Assembly (NCBI RefSeq): GCF_021310995.1
Contig: NZ_CP054150.1
Coordinates: 186,001 to 250,000 of the forward strand
Reading direction: 5' to 3'
DNA from: Agrobacterium vaccinii
Lineage (GTDB): Bacteria; Pseudomonadota; Alphaproteobacteria; Rhizobiales; Rhizobiaceae
Length of the DNA stretch: 64,000 nt
Of the stretch, positions 8,556 through 17,704 are shown one piece after another (position 1 is the first letter of the stretch; each line of letters opens with the position of its first letter). Position numbers and translations under genes: made by a program. Below the pieces are notes generated by a model that was given only the letters and a program-made list of their open reading frames with translations, made no database searches and was not told the DNA's origin.

Positions 8556-10133
8556 ATGACCCAGATAGCCCATCCCGACAGCATCCTCATCATCGATTTC
8601 GGCAGCCAGGTGACGCAGCTTATTGCGCGCCGTGTTCGCGAAGCCGGAGTCTATTGCGAAATCCACCCGTTCCAGAATGCCGCAGAGGCATTCGAGAAGC
8701 TGGCGCCCAAAGGCGTCATCTTCTCCGGCGGCCCGGCATCGGTGACGGCAGAGGGCAGCCCGCGCGCACCGCAGGCGGTGTTTGATTCCGGCATCCCGAT
8801 CCTCGGCATTTGCTACGGCCAGCAGACGCTGTGCACCCAGCTGGGCGGCACGGTCGAAGGTGGTCACGCAGCGGAATTCGGTCGCGCCGATATAGAGATC
8901 AAGAAGGCAAGCCCGCTGTTTGACGGTTTCTGGGAACTGGGCGGACGTTACCCGGTGTGGATGAGCCATGGCGACCGCGTCACGCAATTGCCGCACGGCT
9001 TCGAAGTGGCCGCGACATCTGAAAACGCGCCCTTTGCCATCGCCGTCAACGAAGAGCGCCGTTATTACACCACGATGTTCCACCCGGAGGTCATGCACAC
9101 GCCTGACGGTGCCAAGCTGCTGTCCAACTTCGTGCACAAGATCGTTGGCCTGAAATCCGACTGGACCATGGCTGCCTACCGCGCCGAAATGATCCGCAAA
9201 ATCCGCGAGCAGGTGGGCACCGAGCGCGTCATCTGCGGACTGTCTGGTGGCGTCGATTCCTCCGTTGCTGCGGTTCTCATTCACGAAGCCATCGGCGATC
9301 AGCTGACTTGCATCTATGTCGACCACGGCATGATGCGTCTGGCCGAGAGCGAACAAGTCGTGACCATGTTCCGCGACCATTACAACATTCCACTGGTGCA
9401 TGTGGATGCGTCCGACCTGTTCCTGACGGAACTGGCTGGCGTGTCCGATCCGGAAGTCAAGCGCAAGACCATCGGTCGCCTGTTCATCGAAACATTCGAG
9501 GCTGAAGCTGCCAAGATCGCATCCGACGGCAAGGGCGCACCGGCATTTCTGGCGCAGGGCACGCTGTACCCCGACGTTATCGAGAGCGTGTCCTTCTCCG
9601 GTGGTCCATCCGTCACCATCAAGAGCCACCACAATGTCGGCGGTCTTCCAGAACGCATGAACATGAAGCTGGTGGAGCCGCTGCGCGAGCTATTCAAGGA
9701 CGAAGTGCGCGTGCTTGGCCGCGAACTCGGTCTGCCCGAAAGTTTCATCGGTCGCCACCCGTTCCCCGGTCCGGGTCTCGCCATCCGCTGCCCCGGCGTG
9801 GTGACGCGCGAAAAGCTCGATATTCTGCGCAAGGCCGATGCCATCTATCTCGACGAAATCCGCAAGGCCGGTCTCTACGACACCATCTGGCAGGCCTTTG
9901 CCGTGCTGCTACCGGTGCAAACCGTGGGCGTCATGGGCGATTACCGCACCTACGACTTTGTCTGCGCGCTGCGCGCCGTAACCTCGGTGGACGGCATGAC
10001 GGCGGATTTCTACCCTTACGACATGAACTTCCTTGGCCGCACCGCGACCCGTATCATCAACGAAGTCAAAGGCATCAACCGCGTGGTCTATGACGTAACG
10101 AGCAAGCCACCCGGTACGATCGAATGGGAATAA
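8556..10133 (+). CDS. guaA: GMP synthase (glutamine-hydrolysing)
   Basis: GuaA makes GMP from XMP, ATP and glutamine. The 525-residue protein has the class I glutamine amidotransferase domain with the nucleophile Cys86 in GICYGQQ and the His/Glu pair in MFHPEVMH. The ATP-pyrophosphatase P-loop GLSGGVDSS follows near residue 229, and the C-terminal dimerisation domain contains [10 protein letters not shown], the usual end of the protein. The length is normal. It stands alone, with a T-rich tail downstream. Confidence 0.97.
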   Translation: MTQIAHPDSILIIDFGSQVTQLIARRVREAGVYCEIHPFQNAAEAFEKLAPKGVIFSGGPASVTAEGSPRAPQAVFDSGIPILGICYGQQTLCTQLGGTVEGGHAAEFGRADIEIKKASPLFDGFWELGGRYPVWMSHGDRVTQLPHGFEVAATSENAPFAIAVNEERRYYTTMFHPEVMHTPDGAKLLSNFVHKIVGLKSDWTMAAYRAEMIRKIREQVGTERVICGLSGGVDSSVAAVLIHEAIGDQLTCIYVDHGMMRLAESEQVVTMFRDHYNIPLVHVDASDLFLTELAGVSDPEVKRKTIGRLFIETFEAEAAKIASDGKGAPAFLAQGTLYPDVIESVSFSGGPSVTIKSHHNVGGLPERMNMKLVEPLRELFKDEVRVLGRELGLPESFIGRHPFPGPGLAIRCPGVVTREKLDILRKADAIYLDEIRKAGLYDTIWQAFAVLLPVQTVGVMGDYRTYDFVCALRAVTSVDGMTADFYPYDMNFLGRTATRIINEVKGINRVVYDVTSKPPGTIEWE

Positions 10134-10163
10134 CAAAAGGCGGGTTTCTATATCCGCTTGCTT

Positions 10164-10178
10164 GTTCTCATTTTGTTC
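10164..10178 (+). promoter_or_regulatory. LexA (SOS) box, GTTC-N7-GTTC
   Basis: GTTCTCATTTTGTTC matches the alphaproteobacterial LexA consensus GTTC-N7-GTTC exactly. It lies 62 bp before the chosen start of the 2H phosphoesterase and 30 bp after guaA, so it should control the downstream gene. Confidence 0.6.
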
Positions 10179-10240
10179 TTTTTATTTTTACTGATTGATG
10201 ATAGCTTTCTGGCCTTGGCATGAGGCCAGGGAGCATCACC

Positions 10241-10915
10241 ATGGGCGATAGTGCAGCATCAGCGGATCAGCCGCGGCAACTGTCTTTTGACTGGCTTGCG
10301 CCTCATTCCGTGACGGGCCATAACCGGCAGAAACTCAGCAAATTGTTGCTGATGACGAAACCACCCGGCGCTGTTTCTGAGACAATTTTCCGCGACGCTG
10401 AGAGACATGCTCTGGGCCGGACGACGCGGAGCGCTTATCCTGCCGAACTCCTACATGTCAGCTTGCTCTGTATTGGGGCATTTCAAACCCGTCCTGACAG
10501 GCTGATTGCGCACCTTGCCGCAGCGCTACGGGATTTTTCTGCGCGACCAATCCCCATGACCCTGGACACGGTAACTCACTTCGGAAATCGCAAGAGTCTT
10601 GCTTTGAAGAGTACGTCCGTGCTTCCTGAGATGACGTGCCTCACACAGATGCTGCAAGCGAGGTTGCGCTCGCACAGTGTGCCCTACGTATGCCAAAGCG
10701 CTTTCACGCCGCATGTGACAATCATTTACGGATGTGGGGAGATAGAAGCGATGCCAGTATCGAAGGCATATGGCTGGACTGTGAGCAACTTTGAGCTCGT
10801 CTTCAGTCACTACGGCGAGGCTCAGCATGAACAATGCGGACGGTGGCCCTTACGGGCTGAAAGCCGTGACTATCCGGCCATTGCCGAACAAATGAAATTC
10901 CCGCAGTGGCAATAA
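10241..10915 (+). CDS. 2H phosphoesterase / RNA 2',3'-cyclic phosphodiesterase (2'-5' RNA ligase family)
   Basis: This 224-residue protein carries the two HxTx-type motifs that define 2H phosphoesterases: HVSL in ELLHVSLLCIG and HVTI in FTPHVTIIYG. Such enzymes act on 2',3'-cyclic phosphate or 2'-5' linked ends of RNA. The ATG at 10241 follows AGGGAG at good spacing; an upstream in-frame ATG at 10220 lacks one. It is longer at the N terminus than the roughly 180-residue ThpR type. A LexA box stands upstream, which suggests DNA-damage control. The substrate is unknown. Confidence 0.8.
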   Translation: MGDSAASADQPRQLSFDWLAPHSVTGHNRQKLSKLLLMTKPPGAVSETIFRDAERHALGRTTRSAYPAELLHVSLLCIGAFQTRPDRLIAHLAAALRDFSARPIPMTLDTVTHFGNRKSLALKSTSVLPEMTCLTQMLQARLRSHSVPYVCQSAFTPHVTIIYGCGEIEAMPVSKAYGWTVSNFELVFSHYGEAQHEQCGRWPLRAESRDYPAIAEQMKFPQWQ

Positions 10916-11007
10916 TCTATGAAAAGCTGAGATATGCAGGTTTACGTCAGTGCACAGGACGTAGGCGACATGCTAGGCACCAATTCAGGTACGCAAGTCC
11001 GCCACAA

Positions 11008-11053
11008 AAGGCGTATTTCGCCTTCTGCCAAGGCGAGGCCATCATGCCTCGCC
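11008..11053 (-). terminator. Two consecutive hairpins after the 55-aa protein gene
   Basis: Read on the minus strand, GGCGAGGC-N6-GCCTCGCC (11053-11032) is followed by AAGGCG-AAATA-CGCCTTTT (11024-11006). The second has the form of a short intrinsic terminator with a T-run. Both lie just after the stop codon of the small gene at 11069-11236. Confidence 0.55.
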
Positions 11054-11068
11054 AGCGTCAATTCGAGA

Positions 11069-11236
11069 TTAGAGCTGAACCTTGTCGAAAGCCTTGCGGT
11101 CGATGCCGAGGGCGTCGAGGTCTGCGCCTGCTGGCTTGCGGTGGGAACGGACAGCGGCGGATACTGCAAGAGCCGCACCGAAAACGGCAAAGGTTTCGCC
11201 AAAGAATTTACGGGATGTCTTAGCAACGTTACGCAT
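11069..11236 (-). CDS. Small protein with one hydrophobic segment, unknown function
   Basis: The product is 55 residues, beginning MRNVAKTSRKFFGE, with a hydrophobic stretch FAVFGAALAVSAAV that could be a single membrane helix and a charged tail containing DLDALGIDRKAF. The start has AGGAGA at correct spacing, and the gene is followed by two hairpins. These signals and a plausible basic N terminus favour a real gene over a chance frame. No family function is recognised. Confidence 0.6.
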   Translation of the reverse strand: MRNVAKTSRKFFGETFAVFGAALAVSAAVRSHRKPAGADLDALGIDRKAFDKVQL

Positions 11237-11347
11237 GTGGGTCTCTCCTTCGTGTTGCCCAGAATATGAGCATTCAAAGGCTTTTGCACAACTCATGATA
11301 TAGCAGGCAAGCCATGCAGCTTAGCTCGAACTCATTTGGATGACAGC

Positions 11348-11365
11348 CCATGCAAATTTGCATGG
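11348..11365. promoter_or_regulatory. Perfect 18-bp palindrome upstream of the YffB-like gene
   Basis: CCATGCAAATTTGCATGG is a perfect palindrome 67 bp before the start at 11433. A partial copy of its half-site (GCCATGCA) occurs about 40 bp further upstream. It looks like an operator for a dimeric repressor, but no regulator can be named. Confidence 0.45.
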
Positions 11366-11432
11366 CTCATTGGATGTTGAACGCGATGGCTATTTTGCTA
11401 TTCATTGGGAGGAGCATGAAAAGGCTGATGAT

Positions 11433-11780
11433 ATGACGGTTACGATTTACGGTATCAAGAACTGCGACACGATGAAGAAGGCCCGCAACTGGCTGGAAGC
11501 TGAGGGCATTGACTACACGTTTCATGATTATAAAAGCGCTGGGATTGATGCGGCCCATCTCAATGCCTGGTGCGATGCCGCCGGTTGGGAAACAGTGCTG
11601 AACCGCGCAGGCACCACCTTCAAGAAGCTGGATGAGGCCGATAAGGCTGACCTTACGCGCGAGAAGGCAATTGCGCTGATGTTGGCACAGCCTTCCATGA
11701 TCAAGCGTCCGGTTCTCCAGGCCAAGGGCAAGATCACGGTTGGCTTCAAGCCCGACACCTATGCGGCGCTGTTCGGTTAG
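11433..11780 (+). CDS. ArsC/Spx-family thiol reductase, YffB type
   Basis: This is a 115-residue thioredoxin-fold protein. IYGIKNCDTMKKARNWL gives the single N-terminal cysteine of the YffB subgroup of the arsenate reductase family, and MIKRPVL is the conserved later segment with the arginine. YffB proteins are thought to be glutathione-dependent thiol reductases rather than true arsenate reductases, and no ars genes are nearby. The start at 11433 is where family homology begins; the longer open frame from 11340 has no support. It is followed after 8 bp by the ybaK-like gene. Confidence 0.85.
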   Translation: MTVTIYGIKNCDTMKKARNWLEAEGIDYTFHDYKSAGIDAAHLNAWCDAAGWETVLNRAGTTFKKLDEADKADLTREKAIALMLAQPSMIKRPVLQAKGKITVGFKPDTYAALFG

Positions 11781-11788
11781 GTAACGCC

Positions 11789-12265
11789 ATGTCGAAGACG
11801 ACGCGTGCGACACAGGTGCTGACCAAGGCCGGTATTTCCTTCACCACCGTGGCTTACGACTATGATCCGAACGCCGAGCGTATCGGTCTTCAGGCGGCGG
11901 AGGCCATCGGGGCTGAGCCGCATCTGGTGCTGAAGACCTTGATGGCCGAGGTGGATGGCAAAGCAGTCTGCGTTGTCGTGCCATCTGACCATGAAGTCAG
12001 CATGAAGAAGCTGGCGTCGGCCTTTGGTGGCAAGTCGGCGCATATGATGAAACCTGCCGATGCCGAACGCGCGACGGGGTATCATGTAGGTGGCATCAGC
12101 CCTTTCGGCCAGAAGAAGCAGGTGCCGACGGCCATCGAGGTGCAATCCATGGGCCATGATCTCGTCTATATGAATGGCGGACAACGGGGATTGCAGGTAC
12201 GCCTTTCACCTCGGGATGCACAATCCGTCTTGAAAGCCGTGGCGGCACCGCTGGTAAGCGAATAG
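11789..12265 (+). CDS. ybaK: Cys-tRNA(Pro)/Cys-tRNA(Cys) deacylase, YbaK/EbsC family
   Basis: This 158-residue editing enzyme hydrolyses mischarged Cys-tRNA(Pro). It has the family's conserved lysine in LVLKTLMAEVDGK and the GYHVGGISPFGQKK segment that lines the active site, and its length is typical. It lies 8 bp after the YffB-like gene and is probably co-transcribed. The YbaK family is certain; the tRNA specificity is taken from the family. Confidence 0.92.
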   Translation: MSKTTRATQVLTKAGISFTTVAYDYDPNAERIGLQAAEAIGAEPHLVLKTLMAEVDGKAVCVVVPSDHEVSMKKLASAFGGKSAHMMKPADAERATGYHVGGISPFGQKKQVPTAIEVQSMGHDLVYMNGGQRGLQVRLSPRDAQSVLKAVAAPLVSE

Positions 12266-12338
12266 CAGAAAGCCGGTTGGCTTTCGCCGCGAATGGGCTA
12301 TGTTTTGCGCCTCCTATTGAAGCATATGAAGGCGCATC

Positions 12339-13577
12339 ATGACAGTTTCTCCCATCGATCCCGTCAAACTCGAAAAACTGGCCGAAGTTGCCGTCAAGGT
12401 CGGGCTGCAATTGCAGAAGGATCAGGATCTGGTCATCACCGCGCCGCTGGCAGCATTGCCGCTAGTGCGGTTTTTGACTAAGCACGCTTACATGGCTGGC
12501 AGCGGTCTGGTCACAACCTTCTATTCCGACGAAGAGACGACGCTTGCGCGTTACGCGCATGCCAGCGATGCCAACTTCGACCGCGCTTCCGGCTGGCTCT
12601 ATGAGGGCATGGCGAAGGCCTACGCCAATGGCGCGGCACGGCTGGCGATCTCCGGCGACAACCCCATGCTGCTGGCGGACGCAGATCCGGCCAAGGTGGC
12701 GCGCGCCAACAAGGCGAATTCCACCGCTTACAAACCGGCGCTGGAGAAGATTTCCAACTTCGACATCAACTGGAACATCATCTCCTACCCCAACCCGTCC
12801 TGGGCCAAACAGGTGTTCCCCGGTATTCCCGAAGACGAAGCTGTCAAGAAGCTGGCGAACGCGATTTTTGCGGCTTCCCGCGTTGATCTGGCCGACCCGG
12901 TGACTGCGTGGGCGGAGCACAATGCCAATCTTGCCAAGCGCTCCAAATGGCTGAATGGTGAGCGTTTCGCCTCGCTACACTTCACTGGCCCCGGTACGGA
13001 GGTGACCATAGGCTTGGCCGACAACCATGAATGGCATGGCGGCGCGTCCATGGCCAAGAACGGTGTGACCTGCAACCCCAACATCCCGACCGAAGAGGTC
13101 TTCACCACACCGCATGCCCTGCGGGTGGATGGTTACGTCTCCAGCACCAAGCCACTGTCGCATCAGGGCACGCTGATCGACAACATCCAGGTCAAGTTCG
13201 AGGCAGGCCGCATCGTGGAGGCCAAGGCGTCCCGTGGCGAAGAGGTTTTGAACAAGGTGCTGGATACGGATGAAGGCGCGCGGCGTCTGGGCGAAGTGGC
13301 GCTGGTGCCGCATTCCTCCCCCATCTCGGCCAGCGGCATTCTGTTCTACAACACGCTGTTCGATGAAAATGCCTCGTGCCACATCGCGCTGGGCCAGTGC
13401 TATTCCAAGTGCTTCCTCGATGGCGCTTCGCTCAGCCAAGACCAGATCAAGGCGCAGGGCGGCAATTCCAGCCTCATCCACATCGACTGGATGATCGGCT
13501 CCGACAAAGTGGATATCGACGGTGTCAGAGCCGATGGCACGAAAGTGCCTGTGATGCGCAAGGGCGAATGGGCCTGA
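12339..13577 (+). CDS. Aminopeptidase, M29 family
   Basis: This 412-residue cytoplasmic metallo-aminopeptidase belongs to the M29 (AmpS/aminopeptidase T) family. The metal-binding and catalytic region shows in NIPTEEVFTTPHALRVDGY, GARRLGEVALVPHSSPIS, ENASCHIALGQCYSKCF and HIDWMIGSDKVDIDG, all of which are hallmarks. The start follows a short leader with GAAGGCGCATC. It appears to be a single-gene unit and is followed by the remains of an EamA transporter on the other strand. Confidence 0.92.
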   Translation: MTVSPIDPVKLEKLAEVAVKVGLQLQKDQDLVITAPLAALPLVRFLTKHAYMAGSGLVTTFYSDEETTLARYAHASDANFDRASGWLYEGMAKAYANGAARLAISGDNPMLLADADPAKVARANKANSTAYKPALEKISNFDINWNIISYPNPSWAKQVFPGIPEDEAVKKLANAIFAASRVDLADPVTAWAEHNANLAKRSKWLNGERFASLHFTGPGTEVTIGLADNHEWHGGASMAKNGVTCNPNIPTEEVFTTPHALRVDGYVSSTKPLSHQGTLIDNIQVKFEAGRIVEAKASRGEEVLNKVLDTDEGARRLGEVALVPHSSPISASGILFYNTLFDENASCHIALGQCYSKCFLDGASLSQDQIKAQGGNSSLIHIDWMIGSDKVDIDGVRADGTKVPVMRKGEWA

Positions 13578-13583
13578 TAGGCC

Positions 13584-13871
13584 CTATTGCGGGGCCTGAC
13601 TTTTCTGGCTGAGCCAGACGCTGGACGGCACGATGATGAAACCGGCAATCTGTGCTGGCGCGAGGTTTTGACCGAGCGCCAGCCAGCATAGAAGCGTGGC
13701 GGTAACTGGCGCTCAAAAGACCAAGAGAAGCGGCAACCGAGGGTTGGACGCGTGTCAGTCCGCGGAACCATAGAAGAAGGCAGCACCGATCAGCCCCAGA
13801 TAGGCCATGCCCAGCACATTCGTGGTGGTCAGAGCGTGCAAGGCCGGAATGACGCTGTACAAAGTCGATTA
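13584..13871 (-). pseudogene. C-terminal fragment of an EamA/DMT transporter with frameshifts
   Basis: On the minus strand three frames together spell an EamA C-terminal domain. ALTTTNVLGMAYLGLIGAAF reads in one frame, LLLWFRGLTRVQPSVAASLG in a second, and VTATLLCWLALGQNLAPAQI up to SVWLSQK in a third, ending at a TAG at 13584-13586. The frame breaks are near 13780 and 13710. The N-terminal half of the transporter is absent because prfC begins right beside it. No intact frame covers the domain, so it is a decayed remnant. Confidence 0.8.
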
Positions 13872-15455
13872 TCACGCCGCCTTGGCGACGTGATACTCCT
13901 TGATCGCAGCCATCTTGATCGCGGGATACCGTTCCGACTCATAGCGCAGCGAAAACGCGTCCTGGGCCAGAAACACCGGATCGCCATCGAGGTCGCGGGC
14001 AATATCGCCGCGCTTGACCGTCAGGAACTTCTCCATATCGGCAGACTGCTCAGCAGAAATCCAGCGGCAGATCGAGAACCGCGACATTTCGAACGAGACC
14101 GGCAAGCCATATTCGCCCATCAGCCGCTCTTTCAAAACATCGAGCTGCAAAGCGCCGACGACGCCGACGATGGCTGGGGAGCCGTCTTCCGGCGAAAACA
14201 ACTGCACGACGCCTTCTTCGGCCATCTGGTGCAGCGCTTCCTTCAGCTTCTTCGCCTTCATCGCATCTTCTAGCCGCACGCGGCGCAGAATTTCCGGCGA
14301 GAAGTTGGGAACGCCCTGGAACACGAGGTTTTCACCCTCGGTCAGCGTATCCCCGATGCGTAGTGTGCCGTGGTTGGGAATGCCCACCACATCGCCCGCA
14401 AAGGCGGTGTCGGCGATGTGACGCTGCGAGGCGAAGAAGAATTGCGGTGCCGTCAGGCCCATCTGCTTGCCGGTGCGCGCCAGCCGCGCCTTCATGCCGC
14501 GCTCCAGCTTGCCAGAGCAGATACGCGCGAAGGCAATGCGGTCGCGGTGGTTGGGGTCCATATTCGCCTGAATCTTGAACACGAAGGCCGTCATCTTGTC
14601 TTCATCGGCATGCACGGTGCGCGTATCGGCCACTTGGTCGCGCGGCGGCGGTGCGATATCGCCTAGCGCATTGATAAGGTCACGAACGCCGAAGTTGCGC
14701 AACGCCGAACCGAAGAACACCGGCGTCAGATGTCCCTCCAGAAACGCCGTGCGATCAAACGGACGGCAGGCCTCCAGCGCCAGTTCGGTTTCCTCGATAA
14801 AGGCGTCACGCTCGTTTTCCGGCAAGCGGCTCGCCACCGCCTGTGGGCCATTTACCTGCGTTGCATCAACCTCGTTATCGGAGCCGCGCACCCGGTTGCT
14901 GGCCAAGTGGTAAGAGCCGCAGAAGCTCTTGGAACGACCGATCGGCCATGTAATTGGGGCCGTATCCAGCGCCAACTTCTCCTCGACCTCGTCCAGAATC
15001 TCGAAAATGTCCCGGCTTTCGCGGTCCATTTTGTTGACGAAGGTGATGATGGGAATGTCGCGCATGCGGCACACTTCGAACAGTTTTAGCGTCCGTGGCT
15101 CGATACCCTTGGCGGCATCGATGACCATGATGGCCGCATCCACCGCCGTCAGCGTGCGGTAGGTATCATCCGCAAAGTCTTCGTGGCCCGGCGTATCGAG
15201 AATATTGAAAACCTTGTCGTCATATTCGAACGTCATCACCGAGGTCACGACCGAGATGCCGCGCTCGCGCTCGATTTTCATCCAGTCGGAACGCGTCTGG
15301 ATACGGTCCTTCTTCGCCTTCACTTCACCGGCCAGCTGAATGGCACCGCCGAACAGCAGCAGCTTTTCGGTCAGCGTCGTCTTACCGGCGTCCGGGTGCG
15401 CAATAATAGCGAAGGTGCGGCGGCGGGAAACCGCCTCTGCGAGTGTTTCAGCCAT
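13872..15455 (-). CDS. prfC: Peptide chain release factor 3
   Basis: RF3 is the GTPase that recycles RF1 and RF2 from the ribosome after termination. The 527-residue protein shows AHPDAGKTT (G1), RERGISV (G2), DTPGHEDF (G3) and NKMDR (G4), followed by domain II and the RF3 C-terminal domain. The start at 15455 ([15 protein letters not shown]) matches the family. The open frame extends almost 220 codons further upstream, but that part runs through the antisense strand of dut and is not coding. The gene is divergent from dut. Confidence 0.95.
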   Translation of the reverse strand: MAETLAEAVSRRRTFAIIAHPDAGKTTLTEKLLLFGGAIQLAGEVKAKKDRIQTRSDWMKIERERGISVVTSVMTFEYDDKVFNILDTPGHEDFADDTYRTLTAVDAAIMVIDAAKGIEPRTLKLFEVCRMRDIPIITFVNKMDRESRDIFEILDEVEEKLALDTAPITWPIGRSKSFCGSYHLASNRVRGSDNEVDATQVNGPQAVASRLPENERDAFIEETELALEACRPFDRTAFLEGHLTPVFFGSALRNFGVRDLINALGDIAPPPRDQVADTRTVHADEDKMTAFVFKIQANMDPNHRDRIAFARICSGKLERGMKARLARTGKQMGLTAPQFFFASQRHIADTAFAGDVVGIPNHGTLRIGDTLTEGENLVFQGVPNFSPEILRRVRLEDAMKAKKLKEALHQMAEEGVVQLFSPEDGSPAIVGVVGALQLDVLKERLMGEYGLPVSFEMSRFSICRWISAEQSADMEKFLTVKRGDIARDLDGDPVFLAQDAFSLRYESERYPAIKMAAIKEYHVAKAA

Positions 15456-15548
15456 TCTCAGAAATTCCTGTTGATTGGGGCCGTCTTTATAGATTTGGTG
15501 CCGGATATGCAATTGACCAAGACAGTGAGCGCGCAGCAAATGGATCAC

Positions 15549-16019
15549 ATGAACACACGCGCATCTTTTCAACCCTCGCTCAAGCTCGTTCGTCTCGAAA
15601 ATGGCGCCGGTATCGACCTGCCCGCCTATGAGACGACTGGTGCCGCTGGCATGGATTTGCGCGCCGCCGTTGCTGCTGACGAACCGCTCACTTTGAAACC
15701 CGGCACCCGCGCACTGGTGCCCACCGGTTTCATCTTCGAAGTGCCGCAAGGTTTTGAGGCGCAAATACGCCCACGCTCTGGCCTTGCCATCAAGAACGGC
15801 CTTACATGCCTCAACACACCCGGAACGGTGGATAGCGATTATCGCGGCGAGGTCAAAGTCATCCTCGCCAATCTGGGCCAGGAGGATTTCGTGATCGAGC
15901 GCGGCATGCGTATCGCCCAGATGGTCATCGCACCCGTTACGCAGGTGGCCGTCTTCGAGGTCACGGAGACCTCTGATACCGCCCGCGGCACCGGCGGTTT
16001 CGGCTCCACCGGCGTTTGA
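15549..16019 (+). CDS. dut: Deoxyuridine 5'-triphosphate nucleotidohydrolase
   Basis: The trimeric dUTPase hydrolyses dUTP to dUMP, keeping uracil out of DNA and feeding dTMP synthesis. Its five motifs are visible: AAGMDLRA (1), PRSGLA (3), [13 protein letters not shown] (containing the family aspartate) and the C-terminal [10 protein letters not shown] arm (5), with motif 2 between. The start at 15549 gives 156 residues, the usual length. In-frame ATGs at 15507 and 15540 are alternatives, and none has a strong ribosome binding site. Confidence 0.93.
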   Translation: MNTRASFQPSLKLVRLENGAGIDLPAYETTGAAGMDLRAAVAADEPLTLKPGTRALVPTGFIFEVPQGFEAQIRPRSGLAIKNGLTCLNTPGTVDSDYRGEVKVILANLGQEDFVIERGMRIAQMVIAPVTQVAVFEVTETSDTARGTGGFGSTGV

Positions 16020-16064
16020 TACGTCACAACCGCACGCAATTTTCTGCGCGGCATAAGTGAAATT

Positions 16065-16079
16065 GTTCACTTCTTGTTC
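16065..16079 (+). promoter_or_regulatory. LexA (SOS) box upstream of comM
   Basis: GTTCACTTCTTGTTC fits the alphaproteobacterial GTTC-N7-GTTC LexA consensus. It overlaps a second dyad, AAGTGAA-ATTG-TTCACTT (16055-16072). It lies about 93 bp before the comM start. Confidence 0.6.
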
Positions 16080-16171
16080 TTGTTTTATCATTCGCGTTGT
16101 GCAAGGTTGCATGGGCGGAAATTTACACGCTTAATTGCGTGTTTTCTAAAGTCCGCCTGTTGGGGGCTTAT

Positions 16172-17704
16172 ATGGTTGCGCGCGTCAATACAGTGGCATT
16201 TCAGGGTATAGAGGGCGTACCCGTCGAAGTTCAGGTCATGGTCGCACCCGGCAAGGTCGGCATGCAGATCGTCGGCCTGCCGGATAAAGCCGTGGCAGAA
16301 AGCCGGGAGCGAGTGCAAGCTGCTCTCCACGCCTCCGGGCTGGCGCTTCCCGCCAAAAAGGTCACCGTTAATCTCGCGCCCGCTGATTTGCCCAAAGAGG
16401 GCAGTCATTTTGATCTCCCAATTGCGCTCGGGCTGATGGCCGCTCTAGGCGCTATTCCGGCAGAAGCGCTGGATGCATATGTCGTTTTGGGTGAGCTCAA
16501 TCTGGATGGCACAATCGGTGCCGTGTCCGGGGCACTTCCCGCCGCCATCGGCGCGAATGCGCAGGGCAAGGGACTCATCTGCCCGGCAGATAGCGGCGGA
16601 GAAGCCGCATGGGCGGGTGCCGAGTTCGATATTCTCGCACCTCGCAGCCTGATTGCGCTTGCCAACCATTTTCGCGGCACCCAGCGCCTGTCACGCCCGC
16701 TTGCCGCAATCCGCGCCAATCCCGCAAACCTGCCTGATCTTGCCGATATCAAGGGGCAGGAAAGCGCCAAGCGCGCGCTGGAAGTGGCTGCCGCCGGTGG
16801 GCATAATCTCCTGATGGTCGGCCCGCCCGGTTCGGGAAAGTCCATGCTGGCCTCGCGGCTTCCCTCCATCCTGCCGCCGCTCTCGGCTGCGGAATTGCTG
16901 GAGGTTTCCATGGTCCATTCCATCGCCGGTCAACTCTCCGGCGGAAAGCTGTCGGATCGCCGTCCGTTCCGCACACCGCACCATTCCGCCACCATGGCAG
17001 CCCTCGTAGGTGGCGGCCTGCGCGCCAGACCGGGCGAGGCCTCACTTGCCCATCACGGTATTCTCTTTCTCGATGAGTTCCCGGAGTTTTCGCCGCAAGC
17101 CCTGGATGCGCTGCGACAACCGCTGGAAACTGGCGAATGCATCATCGCCCGTGCCAACCACCGTGTCAGTTACCCGGCGCAAATCCAGCTCGTTGCTGCC
17201 ATGAACCCTTGCAAATGCGGAATGGCAGGCGAACCCGGCTTCACTTGTGCCCGTGGCCCGCGCTGCGTGACGGATTATCAGCAACGGATTTCCGGCCCGC
17301 TGATGGACCGCATCGATATCCGCATAGAAGTTCCTGCCGTCTCGGCGGCGGACCTCATCCGCCCCATGGCCGCCGAAGCCAGCGCAGATGTTGCTATACG
17401 CGTGGCCCGCGCTCGTGAGCTGCAACAGGACCGTTTCGCCGCCGCAGGCTTCAACGGCATCCGCACCAACGCCCGCTGCTCCACGGCGCTGATCGAAAAA
17501 TTCGGTGAACCCGATGCCCCAGGCCTGCAACTGCTCCGCGACGCCGCCGAAAAACTGAAATTCTCCGCCCGAGGCTACCACCGCATCCTCAAAGTCGCAC
17601 GCACGCTGGCTGATCTGGACGACAAGGCTACCGTCACCCGCATTCACCTGGCGGAAGCGATTTCTTATCGGATAGCGGGGGAGCGACTGACGGCGGCGGC
17701 ATGA
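16172..17704 (+). CDS. comM: YifB/ComM family Mg-chelatase-like AAA+ ATPase
   Basis: The 510-residue protein has an N-terminal ChlI/Lon-like domain (VNTVAFQGIEGVPVEVQV onward) and a C-terminal AAA+ module with Walker A GPPGSGKSM and Walker B ILFLDEFPEF. A cysteine-rich segment (CKCGMAGEPGFTCARGPRC) follows. ComM acts as a branch-migration helicase in homologous recombination during natural transformation in other bacteria. The start at 16172 gives the conserved MVARVNTVAF N terminus. A LexA box in the promoter region suggests a DNA-damage role here, since no competence genes are nearby. Confidence 0.92.
   Translation: MVARVNTVAFQGIEGVPVEVQVMVAPGKVGMQIVGLPDKAVAESRERVQAALHASGLALPAKKVTVNLAPADLPKEGSHFDLPIALGLMAALGAIPAEALDAYVVLGELNLDGTIGAVSGALPAAIGANAQGKGLICPADSGGEAAWAGAEFDILAPRSLIALANHFRGTQRLSRPLAAIRANPANLPDLADIKGQESAKRALEVAAAGGHNLLMVGPPGSGKSMLASRLPSILPPLSAAELLEVSMVHSIAGQLSGGKLSDRRPFRTPHHSATMAALVGGGLRARPGEASLAHHGILFLDEFPEFSPQALDALRQPLETGECIIARANHRVSYPAQIQLVAAMNPCKCGMAGEPGFTCARGPRCVTDYQQRISGPLMDRIDIRIEVPAVSAADLIRPMAAEASADVAIRVARARELQQDRFAAAGFNGIRTNARCSTALIEKFGEPDAPGLQLLRDAAEKLKFSARGYHRILKVARTLADLDDKATVTRIHLAEAISYRIAGERLTAAA

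Noticed and set aside
11433..11780. Arsenate resistance gene (arsC)
   Set aside because: The GIKNCDTMKKA motif is of the YffB subgroup and no other ars genes are present.
15456..16112. Extra N-terminal domain on release factor 3 (open frame to 746 codons)
   Set aside because: The extension runs antisense through dut, has no homology to RF3, and the normal RF3 start is at 15455.
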